A DNA stretch of 5,367 nt from NCBI GenBank assembly GCA_937880065.1, contig CALFMA010000045.1, positions 1 through 5,367 of the forward strand, in the 5' to 3' direction. This document shows positions 5,353-5,367 of the stretch, piece by piece. This stretch comes from an uncultured Ruminococcus sp. (lineage in GTDB: Bacteria > Bacillota_A > Clostridia > Oscillospirales > Ruminococcaceae). The notes beneath the pieces were generated by a model. That model did not search any database, was not told the origin of the DNA, and saw nothing but the letters and a program-made list of their open reading frames with translations. Position numbers and translations under genes: made by a program. Each line of letters begins with the position of its first letter. The first letter of the stretch is position 1.

Positions 5353-5367
5353 GGGCATCTCTAAAAC
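5353..5367. mobile_element. Left end of a second inverted-repeat element (partial)
   Basis: GGGCATCTCTAAAAC at the window edge is the reverse complement of the left-edge terminus at 84-99, with one A fewer, and is preceded by TA (5351-5352). It probably opens another copy of the same element lying to the right. Only 15 bases are visible, so the call rests on the match and the flanking TA. Confidence 0.4.

Overview
The window looks like chromosome from a fibre-degrading anaerobic Bacillota of the Ruminococcus type (R. flavefaciens, R. albus or R. champanellensis-like). The grounds are a glycoside hydrolase family 9 enzyme ending in a dockerin, a second secreted protein with a closely matching dockerin, long poly-threonine linkers, and AT-rich spacers with Gram-positive style promoters and AGGAGG-type ribosome binding sites. 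The species is inferred from protein style only.

Layout, left to right. Positions 1-99 look like the right end of a short-inverted-repeat element; its terminal repeat ends in TA at 100-101 and a second terminal-repeat copy follows. A stem-loop at 122-151 terminates the leftward gene. At 173-1942 (minus strand) lies a secreted GH9 cellulase with a C-terminal dockerin, driven by an extended -10 promoter at 1993-2001. The divergent spacer 1943-2389 holds a 26-bp imperfect palindrome, a 27-bp tandem repeat and a very good rightward promoter (TTGAAA-17-TATAAT). That promoter serves a TTG-started radical SAM/SPASM enzyme at 2390-3358. A 333-base gap follows with hairpins but no convincing gene. At 3692-5095 lies a 467-residue, cysteine-free secreted protein built of PPDE/PPLxG repeats, poly-Thr tracts, one beta-rich central domain of unknown family and a C-terminal dockerin. 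It ends in a clear terminator at 5190-5226. The last 140 bases carry a 22-bp tandem repeat, a perfect-consensus promoter (TTGACA-17-TATAAT) pointing out of the window, and the outer end of a second element in inverted orientation to the first.

Working hypothesis: the radical SAM/SPASM enzyme is a peptide maturase, and its substrate is the neighbouring repeat protein, whose motif PPLxGxxxPPDE(E/Y)TTTT recurs in several copies. Because that protein also carries a signal peptide and a dockerin, the product would be a post-translationally modified protein displayed on the cellulosome. The dockerin of the GH9 enzyme is of the same subtype, so both may dock on the same scaffold. The enzyme family, the repeats and the dockerins are visible in the sequence; the enzyme-substrate link is inference from adjacency and repeat architecture.
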